The translations under genes and the position numbers were made by a program. Under the pieces are notes generated by a model. It was not told where the DNA came from. It made no database searches and saw nothing but the letters and a program-made list of their open reading frames with translations. From NCBI RefSeq assembly GCF_963667555.1, contig NZ_OY763421.1, positions 1,257,562 to 1,321,561 on the forward strand: a stretch of DNA of 64,000 nucleotides, read 5' to 3'. Position 1 is the stretch's first letter. Each line of letters opens with the position of its first letter. This DNA is from an uncultured Methanolobus sp. (GTDB lineage Archaea; Halobacteriota; Methanosarcinia; Methanosarcinales; Methanosarcinaceae). Below, piece after piece: positions 1 to 10,059 of the stretch.

Positions 1-713
1 TCTTGCAGGACAGGCTGAAGAAAGCAGGAATGCCACCTGGAAAAAACAAAATAATAGCACAGGAGTTCATAGAGGGTATTCCTGCAAGTGTTTCAGTATT
101 ATCCACAAAGGACAGGGCTATTGTAATTGCTGTGAATGAACAGCTCATAGGTACTTCCTGGCTTACTGAAATGCCGTTTGCTTATTGTGGTAACATAACT
201 CCTTTTGAAACTCCTTATGCATCAGAAATGAAGGAAATTGCTGAAAACCTGATACTTGAACTGGGACTTGTAGGTTCAAATGGTGTTGATTTTATTATTA
301 CTGAAGACGGGCCTGTTGTAATTGAAGTGAATGCACGTTTTCAGGGAAGTCTTGACTCAGTTGAAATGGCAACAGGTATCAATCTTCTGGATTCGCACCT
401 GAAGGCATTTGAAGGAATTATGGACATCGTTGCTGAAACTGGAAATGGAAATAGTAACAGGAATGGTAGTGCAAATAAGTATGCTGGACGCTGTATCCTG
501 TATTCGGACAGGAAGATGTTGATGACCGAAACTGTCAGGGATAGGTTACTTGAAAGGGATGTATGTGATGTTCCGGTTGCAGGTCAGTTGATTGGGCCGT
601 ATGAACCTGTTATATCTGTACTGAGTTCAGGAAAAGACCGTGATGAAGTTATCTGTGAGATGAAAGATAGCGTCATGTTTATACGTGAATCATTGAATTT
701 ACTTGAATCCTGA
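1..713 (+). CDS. ATP-grasp family protein, C-terminal part (5' end outside window)
   Basis: The reading frame is open from the first bases, so the gene begins before the window; the first in-frame TTG at 3 is not a convincing start. The visible part is the C-terminal half of an ATP-grasp fold. A segment VVIEVNARFQG (about residue 106 of the visible part) carries the Glu/Asn that bind magnesium-ATP in this superfamily, and GSNGVDFIITEDG precedes it. The family joins carboxylates to amines or thiols using ATP. It resembles the archaeal predicted carboligases (COG2232-like), but the substrate cannot be told. It ends 109 bp before tfe. Confidence 0.75.
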   Translation, partial: LQDRLKKAGMPPGKNKIIAQEFIEGIPASVSVLSTKDRAIVIAVNEQLIGTSWLTEMPFAYCGNITPFETPYASEMKEIAENLILELGLVGSNGVDFIITEDGPVVIEVNARFQGSLDSVEMATGINLLDSHLKAFEGIMDIVAETGNGNSNRNGSANKYAGRCILYSDRKMLMTETVRDRLLERDVCDVPVAGQLIGPYEPVISVLSSGKDRDEVICEMKDSVMFIRESLNLLES

Positions 714-822
714 ATAATGATTTCAAACAGGTACTTGATGTTTTGTACGGATAAGAATTTCCAGGCAAAGGTTAATATTTAAGTAAATTGCATTAAACAT
801 GCACATCATGAGGTGAAATTTT

Positions 823-1320
823 TTGATAGATTTGAATGAACCGGTTGTCAGAGGTTATCTCGTTCGGCTGGTGGGTGAAGATGGACTGCAGATGGTAGAG
901 AACATGCCTGAGGGCGAAGTTACCGATGAACAGATAGCTGAAGCCACTGGTATTCTTTTGAACGTAGTCAGAAGAACCCTTTTTATCCTTAATGAGAACA
1001 AGCTTGCAATATGCAGGCGCGAGCGAGACTCCAGTAGTGGTTGGCTTACTTACCTCTGGACACTTGATATGACTGATATAGGACCTCAGCTTCTTAAAGA
1101 GAAAAAAAGACTTGTAAAGAACCTCAGGACCAGGGTCAAGTTCGAAGAGGAGAATGTTTTCTACGGCTGTCCTGAAGGTTGCATGCGTATGAACTTCAAC
1201 GAAGCTACTGAATGTGAATTCCTATGTCCTTTCTGTGGTGAGGATATGATGTATCAGGATAATGCCGGATTTATCAATAAGATCGAAAATCGTCTTTCAT
1301 TCCTTGACAGGGAAAAATGA
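823..1320 (+). CDS. tfe: Transcription initiation factor E, alpha subunit
   Basis: Archaeal TFE, homologue of TFIIE-alpha, which stabilises open promoter complexes with TBP, TFB and RNA polymerase. The 165-residue length fits the family. The N-terminal part is a winged helix (residues about 5-90); the C-terminal part is a zinc ribbon with cysteines in CPEGC and CPFCG. I chose the TTG start at 823 because a good ribosome binding site (GAGGTGA, about 810-816) sits just before it and the N-terminus then matches the family. The stop overlaps the start of the HD gene by ATGA, so the two are probably translationally coupled. Confidence 0.93.
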   Translation: MIDLNEPVVRGYLVRLVGEDGLQMVENMPEGEVTDEQIAEATGILLNVVRRTLFILNENKLAICRRERDSSSGWLTYLWTLDMTDIGPQLLKEKKRLVKNLRTRVKFEEENVFYGCPEGCMRMNFNEATECEFLCPFCGEDMMYQDNAGFINKIENRLSFLDREK

Positions 1321-1835
1321 TCTCCCGGCAGACAGCTATTAATATCCTGAAAGAATCGGGCTGCAATGACAAGGTTATAAGTCATTGTATTGCCGTTTCT
1401 GATCTTTCCCTTGAGATAGCAGCCAGGATAAGGTTACAGGGGAAACAGGTAGATCTTGAACTTGTGGAAATAGGTGGTCTTCTTCATGACCTTGGCAGGG
1501 CTCAAAGCCATGGGATCGACCATGCTATTCTTGGCGTTGAACTTGCAAGGTCCTATGGTCTTGAACCTGAAATACAGGAAATAATCAAAAGACATATAGG
1601 TGCAGGAATAACGCGGGATGAAGCAAGGGACTTGCATCTTCCTGATGATGATTATATTCCTGTGACCATGGAGCAGAAGATCGTGGCCCATGCTGATAAT
1701 CTTTTAGTGGGAACTGAAAGGATCTCAATTGAGAAGAGAGTCCATAAAATGGAGAAGAAAGAACTCAGCAGGGAAAGTATCGATCGTGTGAAAGTACTTG
1801 CTGAGGAAATCGATATTATGCTTGGCAAGGGATAA
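1317..1835 (+). CDS. HD-domain protein (TIGR00295-like)
   Basis: A 172-residue HD-superfamily phosphohydrolase. The metal-binding motif LLHDLGR (about residues 55-61) supplies the H-D pair; an upstream His in ISHCIAVSDL and a downstream D in AHADNL complete the site. Proteins of this archaeal family (TIGR00295) are predicted metal-dependent phosphohydrolases, substrate unknown. Its ATG overlaps the tfe stop codon, so it is co-transcribed with tfe. No odd features. Confidence 0.85.
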   Translation: MISRQTAINILKESGCNDKVISHCIAVSDLSLEIAARIRLQGKQVDLELVEIGGLLHDLGRAQSHGIDHAILGVELARSYGLEPEIQEIIKRHIGAGITRDEARDLHLPDDDYIPVTMEQKIVAHADNLLVGTERISIEKRVHKMEKKELSRESIDRVKVLAEEIDIMLGKG

Positions 1836-1929
1836 ATATTTATATAAAAATTGCTAATGGGTAACTGATGCATATAATGCATAGCGCATTTTTCAAATTT
1901 ATTTTCTCATTTTTGTATGAGGTATATTA

Positions 1930-2559
1930 ATGGTTAATGATAAACATTACACGGGTACAACCACTGTAGGGATAGTTTGCAAAGACGGTGTTGTTCTTGC
2001 AACCGAACAGCGTGCAACAATGGGGAATTTCATTGCAAGTAAAACTGCAAAGAAGGTATACCAGATCGATGAAAAGGTTGCGATGACCATTGCAGGCTCC
2101 GTGGGAGATGCACAGCAGATCGTAAGGGTCATGAGTGTGGAGTCCAAGTTGTACAAAATGAGGCGTAAGGAGTCCATGACCATTAAGGGTCTTACAACAT
2201 TGTTATCCAACATGCTCAGTGGACAGAGGTACTATCCTTTGATGGTACAGCTTCTTGTTGGAGGATACGACAAGACCGGACCTTCAATTTATTCACTTGA
2301 TGCCCTTGGTGGAAGTATAGAAGAAACAAAAGCTGTATCTACCGGTTCAGGCTCTCCGTTTGCATATGGTGTGCTTGAGGACAGGTACAGAGAGAACATG
2401 TCCACTGAAGAAGGTGTTGAACTGGCTGTAAGAGCACTTCACAATGCTATGAAGAGAGACTCTGCATCCGGTGAGAACATTGATGTGGTTGTAATTACAG
2501 AAGATAAATACACAAGACTTGATATGGAAGACGTTAAGAAAATGAGGGAAGTATTGTAA
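1930..2559 (+). CDS. psmB: Proteasome subunit beta
   Basis: Catalytic beta subunit of the archaeal 20S proteasome. A nine-residue propeptide ending in Gly is followed by TTTVGIV, so autocleavage would expose Thr10 as the nucleophile. Lys and Asp/Ser of the active site are in the conserved [16 protein letters not shown] and later GSGS blocks. The length (209) is normal for the family. An A/T-rich TATA-like segment (TTTATATAAAAA, about 1839-1850) lies 80 bp upstream, so it probably has its own promoter and a short leader. Confidence 0.97.
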   Translation: MVNDKHYTGTTTVGIVCKDGVVLATEQRATMGNFIASKTAKKVYQIDEKVAMTIAGSVGDAQQIVRVMSVESKLYKMRRKESMTIKGLTTLLSNMLSGQRYYPLMVQLLVGGYDKTGPSIYSLDALGGSIEETKAVSTGSGSPFAYGVLEDRYRENMSTEEGVELAVRALHNAMKRDSASGENIDVVVITEDKYTRLDMEDVKKMREVL

Positions 2560-2658
2560 CAGATTCAATAATCCTTTAATTTCTCATTTAACTAATATTT
2601 TACATATAGTTCTTTTAACTATATCATTTTTTACTTTTTTATAAGGAAGGCTGTTTTA

Positions 2659-4569
2659 ATGGCGGTAGAAGAAGTACTATCTGATCTGAAGAAGAAAATA
2701 GAAGAAAAATTACCTAGCGGTACTACTATTTCTAGTGTTGAGTTTGAAGGCCCCCAGCTAGTTGTTTATACAGAAGAGCCTAAAAAGTTTGCAGATAACG
2801 GTAATATTGTCAGGAATCTGGCAAAAGCACTCAGGACTCGTATTGTTGTACGTCCTGATCCAAAGGTGCTTATTCCTCCTGAGGAATCAATTGATAAGAT
2901 ATTGCAGACCGTTCCGGAAGAGTCCGGTGTTTCCAATTATCACTTCGATCCTGATGTAGGTGAAGTAATAATAGAAGCTGAAAAACCAGGTCTTGTAATT
3001 GGAAAACACGGCGAGACTTTAAGAGAGATAACTAAAAAGATAGGATGGACCCCAAAAGTTGTAAGGACTCCGCCTATTAAATCACGTACTGTACAGAACA
3101 TACGTGAGTTCATGCGTACCAATCATAAAGAAAGAAAGGACATCCTCAAATCAGTTGGAAGAAAGATCCACAGAGGATGCACTTCAAAAGATGAGTGGGT
3201 AAGGGTAACTTCCCTTGGCGGTGCAAAGGAAGTAGGAAGAAGCTGCTTTATTATCTCAACTCCTGAATCCCGCATAATGATCGATTGTGGTGTCAATGTC
3301 GGTTCTGATGACAACATGACTCCTTATCTTTATGTACCTGAAGCATTTCCGATCAACCAGATCGATGCTGTGGTACTGACACATGCTCACCTTGATCACC
3401 AGGGTCTTGTGCCACTTCTTTACAAGTATGGTTTTGAAGGACCTATCTACTGTACCCCTCCAACAAGGGATCTCATGGCATTGTTGCAGCTTGACTACAT
3501 CGATGTGGCTGCAAAGGAAGGCAAGAGACCTCCTTATGCTTCAGCTGATGTCAGAGAAGGTCTGAAACACACAATTGTCCTTGATTATGAGGAAGTAACT
3601 GACATTGCTCCTGATATTAAACTCACATTCCACAATGCAGGACACATTCTTGGTTCCGCTGTATCTCACTTCCATATTGGTGACGGTCTTCACAACGTTG
3701 TTGTCACAGGTGACTTCAAGTATGAGAAGACAAGACTCTTTGATGCGGCAGTTAACAAATTCCCGCGTGTTGAGAGTGTTATCATGGAATCCACATACGG
3801 TAATTCCAATGCAACACAGCCTTCACTTCAGGAAGCTGAACAGAACCTGCAGAACATTGTCAATTCAACATTGAGCAAGAACGGTATTGTGCTTATCCCT
3901 GCATTTGCAGTAGGAAGAAGTCAGGAAGTAATGATCGTTCTTGAGGACGCAATACGCAAGGGAATCATACCAAACGTTCCTGTTTATCTGGATGGTATGA
4001 TCTGGGAAGCAACTGCTATCCATGCTACATATCCTGAGTATCTCAATAATGATCTTCGCAAGCTCATTTTCCAGAAAGGACAGAACCCGTTCCTTGCAGA
4101 GTGCTTCAAGCCGGTGGATTCCAATGAACTGCGTCAGAAGATTATTGAAGAACCTCATCCATGTGTAATTCTTTCCACATCAGGTATGATGAATGCAGGT
4201 CCGGTCATTGAATACTTCAAGGCTTTTGCTGAGAATGAGAACAACACGCTTGTTTTCGTAGGTTATCAGGCTGATGGAACCCTTGGTAGAAGAATCCAGA
4301 AAGGATGGAAGGAAATTCCAATTTCTACAAGAGAAGGCACCCATGTTGTAAAAATGAACATGAACGTTGAGGTTGTTGACGGTTTCTCCGGTCACTCCGA
4401 CAGAAGGCAGCTTATGTCTTACATCCAGAAGATGAAGCCACGCCCGGAAAGAGTCTACACCGAACACGGCGACGAGCGTTCATGCATAGACCTTGCAAGC
4501 TCCATCCATAAGAAGAACAAGATGGAGACAAAAGCACTTACAAATCTTGAAACAGTACGGTTAGTATAA
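2659..4569 (+). CDS. aCPSF1 / FttA, beta-CASP ribonuclease and transcription termination factor
   Basis: KH-domain metallo-beta-lactamase protein of 636 residues. In archaea this family (aCPSF1, FttA) cleaves nascent RNA and terminates transcription. The N-terminus has the KH region (about residues 1-145, with the [14 protein letters not shown] loop). The metallo-beta-lactamase domain follows with the zinc motif HAHLDH at about residue 241, then a beta-CASP insert and the C-terminal FSGHSD motif and EHGDE. All expected domains are present and full length. It follows psmB by about 100 bp of T-rich sequence and appears to be a separate unit. Confidence 0.95.
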   Translation: MAVEEVLSDLKKKIEEKLPSGTTISSVEFEGPQLVVYTEEPKKFADNGNIVRNLAKALRTRIVVRPDPKVLIPPEESIDKILQTVPEESGVSNYHFDPDVGEVIIEAEKPGLVIGKHGETLREITKKIGWTPKVVRTPPIKSRTVQNIREFMRTNHKERKDILKSVGRKIHRGCTSKDEWVRVTSLGGAKEVGRSCFIISTPESRIMIDCGVNVGSDDNMTPYLYVPEAFPINQIDAVVLTHAHLDHQGLVPLLYKYGFEGPIYCTPPTRDLMALLQLDYIDVAAKEGKRPPYASADVREGLKHTIVLDYEEVTDIAPDIKLTFHNAGHILGSAVSHFHIGDGLHNVVVTGDFKYEKTRLFDAAVNKFPRVESVIMESTYGNSNATQPSLQEAEQNLQNIVNSTLSKNGIVLIPAFAVGRSQEVMIVLEDAIRKGIIPNVPVYLDGMIWEATAIHATYPEYLNNDLRKLIFQKGQNPFLAECFKPVDSNELRQKIIEEPHPCVILSTSGMMNAGPVIEYFKAFAENENNTLVFVGYQADGTLGRRIQKGWKEIPISTREGTHVVKMNMNVEVVDGFSGHSDRRQLMSYIQKMKPRPERVYTEHGDERSCIDLASSIHKKNKMETKALTNLETVRLV

Positions 4570-4611
4570 CCGTATCTGTTTTCTTTTATTTTTATTGTTT
4601 TTCAGATCAAC

Positions 4612-5262
4612 TTATTGTTCTTTACTGAGATTATTCAGGTAATCTATAAGTTCAGCATGGTTCTTAACTACAATATCAGCTTGCTGAAGTTTAGATTCAT
4701 CAAGATATGTCGGAACTCCTACGCAAAATACGCCTGCATTCTTAGCAGATTCGACACCCAAGGGTGCATTTTCTACAACCAGACATTCCTCTTTGACAAG
4801 TCCTAATTTTGCGATTGCCTTCTCATAAGGTTCAGGGTCAGGTTTGCCGTTCTTAACATCTTCACCGGAAATGATGGCATCAAATATTCCGGGATAGAAC
4901 TTATCCATAAGTGATGTAACAATTGTCCTGTCGGCACCTGATGCAACTGCCAGTTTGAACTTCTTTTTCAGGGTGTGGAGACATTCGTACATGCCTTCAA
5001 AAACTTCAGCCTGGTTATTTTCAAGAAAATGTGCTCTCTTCTTTTCGAGAATCTCAGCATAAATTTCAGGATTAGGAGTCTTTCCGGCTTTTCCAAAAAA
5101 GATATTGATGACTCCTACATGGTTTGACCCTTCGATCTCATAGATGTCTTGCTCGGTGACTTCTATGCCATATTCTGCAAAAACTTCTACCCATGCCTTT
5201 GCATGAAATGGCATTGAGTTGACCAGAACTCCATCGGAGTCAAAAACAATTCCTTTTAACAT
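4612..5262 (-). CDS. HAD-superfamily hydrolase, beta-phosphoglucomutase-like
   Basis: HAD subfamily IA phosphatase or mutase of 216 residues. Motif I is FDSDGV near the N-terminus (the Asp nucleophile is in a D-x-D arrangement), motif II is the Ser in VASGADR, motif III is Lys in GKPDPEPY, and motif IV is the acidic pair near ECLVVENAP. The cap domain is helical and inserted after motif I, as in beta-phosphoglucomutase relatives. The true substrate cannot be deduced. It converges with FttA and stands alone. Confidence 0.88.
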   Translation of the reverse strand: MLKGIVFDSDGVLVNSMPFHAKAWVEVFAEYGIEVTEQDIYEIEGSNHVGVINIFFGKAGKTPNPEIYAEILEKKRAHFLENNQAEVFEGMYECLHTLKKKFKLAVASGADRTIVTSLMDKFYPGIFDAIISGEDVKNGKPDPEPYEKAIAKLGLVKEECLVVENAPLGVESAKNAGVFCVGVPTYLDESKLQQADIVVKNHAELIDYLNNLSKEQ

Positions 5263-5360
5263 AGGTCTTTCTTATGGATATTTTCTGATAAACATTGTGG
5301 ATACAGGATATAATCTGAAAATATCGACAATGATTTATCTCAGCATTCAGAATTTTAATT

Positions 5361-5567
5361 ATGGGTTCAGAAGACAGCTACTTTAGGGAATGTATAAACT
5401 GTGGGTATAAGCGTGGTTTCCATGTATATTTTAAGGAAATAAAAGACGAAAAAGCAAGACTTGGACTTATATGTCCAGGTTGCGGACAGAGTTATGATAT
5501 CGGATGGATTACAGCCGATATTGGGGACTTTGAGCCGAAAAAAGAAAAAGTGTATGAAGACCATTAG
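5361..5567 (+). CDS. Small zinc-ribbon protein
   Basis: A 68-residue acidic protein with two CxxC pairs (CINCG near residue 11 and CPGCG near residue 38), the layout of a small zinc ribbon that binds nucleic acid or protein. Function unknown. Its stop overlaps by four bases the stop of the convergent gene on the other strand. The ATG at 5361 is the only reasonable start; no strong ribosome binding site precedes it, so the mRNA may be leaderless. Confidence 0.65.
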   Translation: MGSEDSYFRECINCGYKRGFHVYFKEIKDEKARLGLICPGCGQSYDIGWITADIGDFEPKKEKVYEDH

Positions 5568-6577
5568 GTCTTTTTCATTTTCTCTATTTCTTTTTTTATC
5601 TTTGATGCATTTTGGCCGTGCCTTTTCTCAAGTTTATCGTACTCTTCCTGACTGAGCTTGTTATTTTTCCTGTCATGCTTTATGCGGGCAATAACAGCCA
5701 TTTCTGCATCATAGAGGTCTTGCAGTTCGCTAATATCCTTTGAATTTCCCCTGGAATCTTTTTTCTTATAGTATAATACTGCACCTATTACGGCAATAAA
5801 CAACAGGATTCCTATTATCATTCCTGAATTATATCTGGTCTGTTTTTGTGTGACAGGTTCCAGTTCCTCGGTAACTATGTTGAACTCCTCGAACTGCGGA
5901 GATGACCATTCAAAGGATGTATAGTTGTCTCCGGCCACAGTCTCATCGGCCATGATCGTTTTTCCCTCTGCCGAAGTGATTTTTGGAACAACATATTCGC
6001 TGTGGTAGACCACAGTAATAAGCCTGTTTATCGATTGTTCAAGTTCTCCATCTTCATGTATCACCTTTTGGAAAACTTCATTTCCTGTGTCAGGGATTAC
6101 ATATCTTATACCATAAAGGAGTGGCATTCCGCTGGAAGCTTCATTATCTTCTGGATCGAAATACAGGTAATTTTTACCTCTTGTATAATTTACAGGTACA
6201 GCAGAATTAGTGCCTGCCATATCCGTGACCTGGAATTGCATTATCTCAGCATTTTCAGGTATCCAGAATTTTATTTGAGTTTGATCTGAGTCCGGGTTCC
6301 CGGAAGATTCTATTAAGTATACCATGGATTCGCTGACAACAATGTATCCTGTATTCAGAAGGCTTACTTCTATCAGGTGATTGTATTCGGAAACATTTCC
6401 CTGTCCAATTATCGCAGAGTCAGCAGTTAAAGTTCCATTGTCGTTTGAAAGAGCCATGGCAGGTGTTAAAAGTGACACAATGCAGAGGGTCAGTGCGAGA
6501 CTGGTGATGAATGCTTTTTTGAATTTACTGGAAGATGGGCTGGTATGAGGGAAATAGGAAAGTGAGCTTTGTTTCAT
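5564..6577 (-). CDS. Secreted, membrane-anchored hypothetical protein
   Basis: 337 residues. A hydrophobic signal sequence lies at about residues 22-43 and ends at a plausible AMA cleavage site. The central part is a predicted extracytoplasmic beta-rich domain of the kind seen in archaeal cell-envelope proteins. A single transmembrane helix (about residues 250-268, IIGILLFIAVIGAVL) is followed by a charged helical cytoplasmic tail rich in Lys and Glu. The start has a strong ribosome binding site (GGAGACACC before ATG). No family was recognised. The protein presumably faces outward and senses or binds something at the surface, but that is inference only. Confidence 0.7.
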   Translation of the reverse strand: MKQSSLSYFPHTSPSSSKFKKAFITSLALTLCIVSLLTPAMALSNDNGTLTADSAIIGQGNVSEYNHLIEVSLLNTGYIVVSESMVYLIESSGNPDSDQTQIKFWIPENAEIMQFQVTDMAGTNSAVPVNYTRGKNYLYFDPEDNEASSGMPLLYGIRYVIPDTGNEVFQKVIHEDGELEQSINRLITVVYHSEYVVPKITSAEGKTIMADETVAGDNYTSFEWSSPQFEEFNIVTEELEPVTQKQTRYNSGMIIGILLFIAVIGAVLYYKKKDSRGNSKDISELQDLYDAEMAVIARIKHDRKNNKLSQEEYDKLEKRHGQNASKIKKEIEKMKKT

Positions 6578-6820
6578 GGTGTCTCCTAAATTATTGAGTG
6601 AGAAATTATCAGAAGTATTATGGAATAATTAGAAACATAATACTTCTTTATATTTCTTTATTGTCCTGTTACTTTTAAGCATTTTTTAGTAGTAACATTT
6701 CTGGCAAAAATACATGGTATATAAATATTATGTCGTAACAATCACGTCAGTTTTTTTATAATTATAATGCTACGGATATTACCAATAATTCTTCATAAAT
6801 AATAATTCACATTAAAAACC

Positions 6821-6850
6821 ATTATATATGGGTAATTGAATGTAAGGTGT
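6821..6850 (+). promoter_or_regulatory. Probable mrp operon TATA box and ribosome binding site
   Basis: ATTATATATGG at about 6821-6831 is a good archaeal TATA box about 25 bp before the mrpA start, and AAGGTGT sits directly in front of the ATG. If this TATA box is used, the leader would be very short. The 6578-6820 stretch is AT-rich with no other feature seen. Confidence 0.45.
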
Positions 6851-6851
6851 C

Positions 6852-9221
6852 ATGGATTCGTTTACAGCAATTACTATAGCGGTTTTTTTGCCATTTATTT
6901 TGGCCGGTATATTGCCTGCCGTTGAAAAACTTCTAAAGGAAAAAGTAGGATGGTACGCTTCCGCCACTGCATTTCTGAGCTTGTTACTTGTTGCTCAGGT
7001 TGCACCGGAAATAATACACGGGGAGACTGTTCAGGGAACTATTGAATGGCTTCCTTCTATGGGAGTAAATCTCTCTTTCTATGCCGATGGCCTGAGCATC
7101 ATGTTCGGTTTCATTGTATCCGGCATTGGTGTAATTATCATGTCATACTCCAATGGATACATGTCAAAGAAAGAAGACCTTCCAAGATACTACCAGCAGC
7201 TTCTCTTCTTCATGGGATCAATGCTCGGTATGGTGTTCTCTGCTAACACTATTCAACTTTTCATATTCTGGGAACTTACCAGCATAACTTCATTCATGCT
7301 TATCGGTTACTGGCGTAACAGGCCAATGTCTGTTTACGGAGCAACCAAATCAATGCTTATCACCGCTTCAGGCGGTCTATTCATGCTTGCAGGATTTTTG
7401 GTGTTACATGCTATCACCGGAACATTTGACATTCCCACAATTTTACATAGCGAATCCATAAGGGAAGCCCTGCAAAATCACAATCTTTTCATTTATGCAC
7501 TTATTCTCATATTCATCGGTGCTGCTTCAAAATCAGCACAGGGTCCATTTTACATATGGCTTCCAAATGCAATGGAAGCACCAACTCCGGTCAGTGCATT
7601 CCTGCACTCAGCCACAATGGTCAAGGCCGGTATCTATCTTGTAGCAAGGATACACCCAATGTTCTCAGGTACTGAAGCCTGGTTCATTCTTGTAAGCGGA
7701 GTAGGAATATTCACAATGCTTCTGGCAGGTTTCCTTGCATTCAGGCAGACCGACATCAAAGGAATTCTGGCATATTCCACCATAAGTCAGCTTGCTTATC
7801 TTATGACAATGTACGGTTACACAACTCACGAGGAACCAGGAATTGGTGTGGCTGCTGCAACATTCCATCTTCTAAACCACGCAACATTTAAAGCATGTCT
7901 CTTCCTTGTGGCAGGTATAGTGGCCCATGAAACGGCGACAAGGGACATTACAAAAATGGGTGGTTTGCGTAAAGAAATGCCTATTACTTTTGTGGTGGCG
8001 ACAATCGGAGCATTATCCATGGCGGGAATTCCGCCACTTAACGGATTCCTCAGTAAGGAAATGTTCTACGAAGCATCCGTTGAAATGGGTCATGTTCTTG
8101 GTGGACCCTACACAATACTAATCCCTGCACTTGCGGTGCTTGGTGGTGTATTCACATTCGCTTATTCCATCAAACTCATAGACGGCATCTTCCTTGGAAA
8201 AAGACCAACAAAGGGTCTGCCTGAACACATACACGATCCTTCAATGACAATGCTTGCACCAGCAATTTTCCTTGCAGGTCTTATTATACTGTTCGGACTT
8301 GTACCTTCAATCCCGGTACACAACTTCATTGAGCCTACAGTTTCAGGAATAATTCTTGAGGAAGCTCATCTGCATGTAAAGCTCTGGCATGGATTCACAA
8401 CATCACTTATGATGACCATAGCAACGTTCATCCTGGGTATCCTTATCTACACTCAGTATGACAGAATAGCAGAATGGCAGAACAGGTTCAATGCAAAGTT
8501 CCCATGGATAAGTGTCAATTATTATTACGATGGTGCAGTGAACAACGCAAAGGATGTTACATTCAAATTCTCAAGCAGGATGCAGCCGGGTCCGGTAAAG
8601 ACCTATGTGATAGCCGTTCTGATACTTACTCTTGCAATGTTTGCAATTCCTGCAGTCATGCTTGGTACAAATCTTATACCGCAGAACCTTAATTTCGATG
8701 TTCCACTTTACGAGGCTTTGATATTCCTGTTCATGATAGTTGCAGCTTTAGGTGCAGCAATATTGCCAAGGTATCTGCCTGCTATCATATCTCTTTCAGG
8801 TCTTGGATATCTGGTTGCCTTACTTTTCATATATCTGCAGGCACCTGACTTGGCACTAACACAGGTTCTGGTAGAAACCCTTTCAACTATAATCTTCCTG
8901 CTGGCACTTGTGAAGATCCCGCAGAAATTCAAGGAACATATACCAACAACAACACTTGCCAGGGATCTTGTAATATCTGTGGCAGTAGCAGCAATGATCT
9001 TCATACTGCTGATAAATGCAACGCAGGGAATAGTTCCACCATTTGAGTCTCTCTCCTATTATTTCATCGAGAAGAGTCTTTCACTTGCAGGCGGACACAA
9101 CATTGTGAACGTCATTATCGTGGATTTCAGAGGATATGATACTCTTGGTGAGATCTCTGTGCTCTGTCTTGCAGCACTTGGTGTTTATAACCTTATACAC
9201 AGCAGGGGTGATGATGAATGA
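6852..9221 (+). CDS. mrpA: Mrp Na+/H+ antiporter subunit A
   Basis: Large polytopic membrane subunit (789 residues) of the Mrp cation/proton antiporter, related to respiratory complex I subunit L. The proton-channel core carries the conserved WELTSITSFMLIG segment, Lys/His-rich channel helices (for example PLNGFLSKE) and the LxYSTISQ motif. The C-terminal part (about residues 620-789) is an MbhD/MbhE-like extension, as in full MrpA proteins. In Methanosarcina acetivorans this complex helps growth without hydrogen by adjusting Na+/H+ gradients. It is first gene of a seven-gene operon, with a 4-bp overlap to the next. Confidence 0.93.
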   Translation: MDSFTAITIAVFLPFILAGILPAVEKLLKEKVGWYASATAFLSLLLVAQVAPEIIHGETVQGTIEWLPSMGVNLSFYADGLSIMFGFIVSGIGVIIMSYSNGYMSKKEDLPRYYQQLLFFMGSMLGMVFSANTIQLFIFWELTSITSFMLIGYWRNRPMSVYGATKSMLITASGGLFMLAGFLVLHAITGTFDIPTILHSESIREALQNHNLFIYALILIFIGAASKSAQGPFYIWLPNAMEAPTPVSAFLHSATMVKAGIYLVARIHPMFSGTEAWFILVSGVGIFTMLLAGFLAFRQTDIKGILAYSTISQLAYLMTMYGYTTHEEPGIGVAAATFHLLNHATFKACLFLVAGIVAHETATRDITKMGGLRKEMPITFVVATIGALSMAGIPPLNGFLSKEMFYEASVEMGHVLGGPYTILIPALAVLGGVFTFAYSIKLIDGIFLGKRPTKGLPEHIHDPSMTMLAPAIFLAGLIILFGLVPSIPVHNFIEPTVSGIILEEAHLHVKLWHGFTTSLMMTIATFILGILIYTQYDRIAEWQNRFNAKFPWISVNYYYDGAVNNAKDVTFKFSSRMQPGPVKTYVIAVLILTLAMFAIPAVMLGTNLIPQNLNFDVPLYEALIFLFMIVAALGAAILPRYLPAIISLSGLGYLVALLFIYLQAPDLALTQVLVETLSTIIFLLALVKIPQKFKEHIPTTTLARDLVISVAVAAMIFILLINATQGIVPPFESLSYYFIEKSLSLAGGHNIVNVIIVDFRGYDTLGEISVLCLAALGVYNLIHSRGDDE

Positions 9222-9634
9222 CAACCCTGATCACAAAAACAATAACAAAAATATGTTTACCTTTGGTAATCCTCTTCTCAATTTCCCTCTTACTTGCGGG
9301 ACACAATAATCCCGGAGGAGGATTCATTGGCGGTGTCATGTTTGCTTCAGTTATCGCACTGACATACGTGGCATTTGGGCTTGATTACATAAAATCATTC
9401 TTTAACCCTGACTGGGGCAACTGGTTTGGTTTTGGCTTATTGCTGGCTGCACTTACAGCTTTCGCAGCAATTGCCTTCTCCCATAACTTCTTCAGGAGTG
9501 CTGTGGAATTTGTCCACCTTCCATTCTTCGGAGAAATAGAGCTGGTATCAGCCGGTCTTTTTGATATAGGAGTTTATTTCGTGGTAATCGGAGGATTGCT
9601 TTCCATTTTCAAAAACGTAGGTGATGACGAATGA
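9218..9634 (+). CDS. mrpB: Mrp antiporter subunit B
   Basis: 138 residues with four predicted membrane helices and the family signature GHNNPGGGFIGGV at about residue 28. MrpB is a small structural subunit of the antiporter. It overlaps mrpA and mrpC by ATGA junctions, so translation is coupled throughout the operon. Confidence 0.92.
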   Translation: MTTLITKTITKICLPLVILFSISLLLAGHNNPGGGFIGGVMFASVIALTYVAFGLDYIKSFFNPDWGNWFGFGLLLAALTAFAAIAFSHNFFRSAVEFVHLPFFGEIELVSAGLFDIGVYFVVIGGLLSIFKNVGDDE

Positions 9635-10059
9635 ACAATACGTTGCTTTCTCTTACAATAGCAATTCTGTTCGGTATTGGTACTTTCCTTATACTGCGCC
9701 GTGATATTGTCAGAGTTATTATCGGACTCGGAGTACTTTCACATGCAGTGAACCTTCTGATAGTTTCAGCAGGAGTTTTCTCCGGAACAAAAGTACCTAT
9801 CATAACCGATGATGGAGGACACGGTGCTGCAGAAGCAACTGGAACCATCTTTACAGATTCTCTTTCCCAGGGAATACTTGCACCAATTATAGAAGCAGGT
9901 CATCATGTGGATTATGTTGATCCCCTTGTACAGGCTCTTGTGCTTACTGCCATTGTAATCAGTCTTGCTACAACCGCATTCATATTGATCCTTGCATACC
10001 GCATTTACGAGGAATATGGAACCACTGACATAAGGGAACTCAGGAGGCTCTGGGGATGA
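9631..10059 (+). CDS. mrpC: Mrp antiporter subunit C (NuoK-like)
   Basis: 142 residues, three predicted membrane helices, homologous to complex I subunit K. The block LGVLSHAVNLLIVSAG and the TAIVISLATTAF helix match the family. The loop between helices two and three (about residues 50-90) is longer than in many relatives and contains several His and Asp. Overlaps both neighbours by a few bases. Confidence 0.92.
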   Translation: MNNTLLSLTIAILFGIGTFLILRRDIVRVIIGLGVLSHAVNLLIVSAGVFSGTKVPIITDDGGHGAAEATGTIFTDSLSQGILAPIIEAGHHVDYVDPLVQALVLTAIVISLATTAFILILAYRIYEEYGTTDIRELRRLWG